From Deltaproteobacteria bacterium (GTDB lineage Bacteria > Bdellovibrionota_C > UBA2361 > SZUA-149 > JADYYL01), in contig JADYYL010000490.1 of the NCBI GenBank assembly GCA_020853655.1, positions 1-8,157 of the forward strand: DNA of 8,157 nt, written 5' to 3'. Within the stretch, counting starts at the first letter, position 1; each line of letters starts with the position of its first letter. Below are positions 7,401-8,157 of this stretch, piece after piece. The notes under the pieces were generated by a model that was not told the DNA's origin, ran no database searches, and was given only the letters and a program-made list of their open reading frames with translations. A program made the position numbers and the translations under genes.

Positions 7401-8157
7401 ATGCTGAAAAAGCCTAAAGAGTTGAATGGCTTACTCATCTACTCGGGCCTGTCCACTATGAAGCGCGGCGGGGTGTCGGGCGTCTCTGTCAGGGGGTCGC
7501 TCATCTCCGTCCTCGACCTGAAGCTCCAAGCAAAAGCCTCATTTCCCGCCGATGCACGCTCGCTTTCGTGGAGTCAGACGAAACACAGCCGGTGTTTCCG
7601 CCTTCTTTCGTCGCTCGCGTTCGTTACTTTCTTTGCTCTCGCCTCTCTGGCGAGGGCTGAGTCGCCTCATACCTGCGGAATCCCGCTGAACTCCGCGAGA
7701 ATCGTCTTCGACTCCAATCGCTCTGGTTCATTTGGGATCTACTCCGCGCGCCTCGACGGGACCGAGATTCGCTCGATTGTCGATTCCCCGGCTGACGAAG
7801 TCCATCCGGAGGTTTCGCCTGATGGGCGGCACATTCTTTTTGCGACACACCCTCGGACAGATGTGAAGAAGGGGATGAAACAGGGCTCACTCTGGATCGT
7901 TGGGAGTGACGGGACGAACCTCCGGCAGATCGTCGCGAGGGGAAATTTCCCGACCTTCGGCAATGGTGGCCGACAGATCGTTTTCGAACGGAATCGTCGA
8001 AGGGTATTCACGGCGAATCTCGACGGATCAAAAGAGGCTGAGATATTTCCCGGCGATCGCGATTTTCCGTTCGAGGTCGTGATGCCAAGACTCTCGCCGG
8101 ATGAAAAATCAATTGCGTTTACGTCCGATAAGGGAGGGAAGTGGAATTCGTGGATCG
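7401..8157 (+). CDS. Secreted TolB/PD40-type beta-propeller protein (3' end missing)
   Basis: The frame is open from a stop at 7368 to the right edge; from ATG 7401 there are 252 complete codons. Residues about 61-86 are a clear signal peptide: KHSRCFRLL, a hydrophobic core, then ASLARA before ESPH. The mature part shows WD40-like (PD40) blades as in the TolB C-terminal domain: ARIVFDSNRSG (99-109) with LDGTE (118-122), HPEVSPDGRHILFAT (135-149) with SDGTNLRQI (169-177), FPTFGNGGRQIVFERN (183-198) with LDGSKEAEIF (207-216), and MPRLSPDEKSIAFTSD (228-243). Such propellers usually bind proteins or cell-wall components outside the cytoplasm; no catalytic domain is visible yet. The start is uncertain. 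ATG 7401 has AAGG six bases upstream, while ATG 7458 has no site; both leave a long extension before the signal peptide. The gene is divergent from the cytochrome/DUF1501 operon and shares its 77-base upstream region, so joint control is possible but unproven. Confidence 0.82.
   Translation, partial: MLKKPKELNGLLIYSGLSTMKRGGVSGVSVRGSLISVLDLKLQAKASFPADARSLSWSQTKHSRCFRLLSSLAFVTFFALASLARAESPHTCGIPLNSARIVFDSNRSGSFGIYSARLDGTEIRSIVDSPADEVHPEVSPDGRHILFATHPRTDVKKGMKQGSLWIVGSDGTNLRQIVARGNFPTFGNGGRQIVFERNRRRVFTANLDGSKEAEIFPGDRDFPFEVVMPRLSPDEKSIAFTSDKGGKWNSWI

Noticed and set aside
148..8060. CGATCG appears 13 times by eye, several times the number expected from base composition alone
   Set aside because: GATC, CGATC and GATCG are themselves very frequent here, and a rough estimate from those counts predicts about the observed number. 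The copies also lie inside coding frames without regular spacing, so this is a composition and codon effect, not a repeat element.
1..8157. tRNA, rRNA, CRISPR, insertion sequence, phage or toxin-antitoxin content
   Set aside because: I found no cloverleaf-like segment, direct-repeat array, transposase motif, terminal inverted repeats or small paired genes. Nearly all of the window is explained by five genes.

Overview
The window most resembles a chromosomal fragment from a Planctomycetota-like bacterium, or another PVC-type or related lineage that carries the same protein families. The main evidence is a minus-strand pair found together mostly in such genomes: a Tat-exported DUF1501 protein and a very large protein with planctomycete cytochrome domains (PSCyt1, PSCyt2/DUF1549, PSD1/DUF1553). 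Base composition is moderately GC-rich with a GC-rich third codon position. The phylum is an inference. The PurL fragment looks more like the large PurL of Bacteroidetes-type lineages, as I remember them, than like the E. coli enzyme.

Layout. (1) 3..1814, plus strand: the C-terminal part of large, glutamine-using PurL (purine synthesis), cut by the left edge. (2) About 1869..2633, plus strand: a small membrane protein with an N-terminal zinc ribbon and an RDD domain. It follows purL after a short gap holding two small hairpins. (3) 2691..4124, minus strand: DUF1501 protein with a twin-arginine signal, convergent with the RDD gene. (4) 4129..7323, minus strand: a 1064-residue membrane-anchored protein with the order signal peptide/TM, DUF2231-like four-TM domain, PSCyt1 with CMRCH, PSCyt2 with CASCH, and a PSD1 domain split by a roughly 230-residue insert. 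It lies directly upstream of the DUF1501 gene, with 4 nt between stop and start, so the two are almost surely co-transcribed. (5) 7401..8157, plus strand: the start of a divergent secreted TolB/PD40-type beta-propeller protein, cut by the right edge.

How they fit together. The left half is housekeeping (purL) plus a small membrane protein of unknown role. The right half is an envelope module: a membrane-anchored, probably haem-binding protein, a Tat-exported partner of the alkaline-phosphatase-like fold, and a divergent extracytoplasmic propeller. The biochemical role of PSCyt/PSD1-DUF1501 pairs is not established, so I assign none. The least ordinary points are the fusion of a DUF2231 membrane domain to the whole PSCyt1-PSCyt2-PSD1 chain, the insert inside PSD1, the divergent motif in DUF1501, and the buried signal peptide of the propeller gene.

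I saw no tRNA, rRNA, CRISPR array, insertion sequence or phage gene. There is no gene-free stretch longer than about 80 bases.
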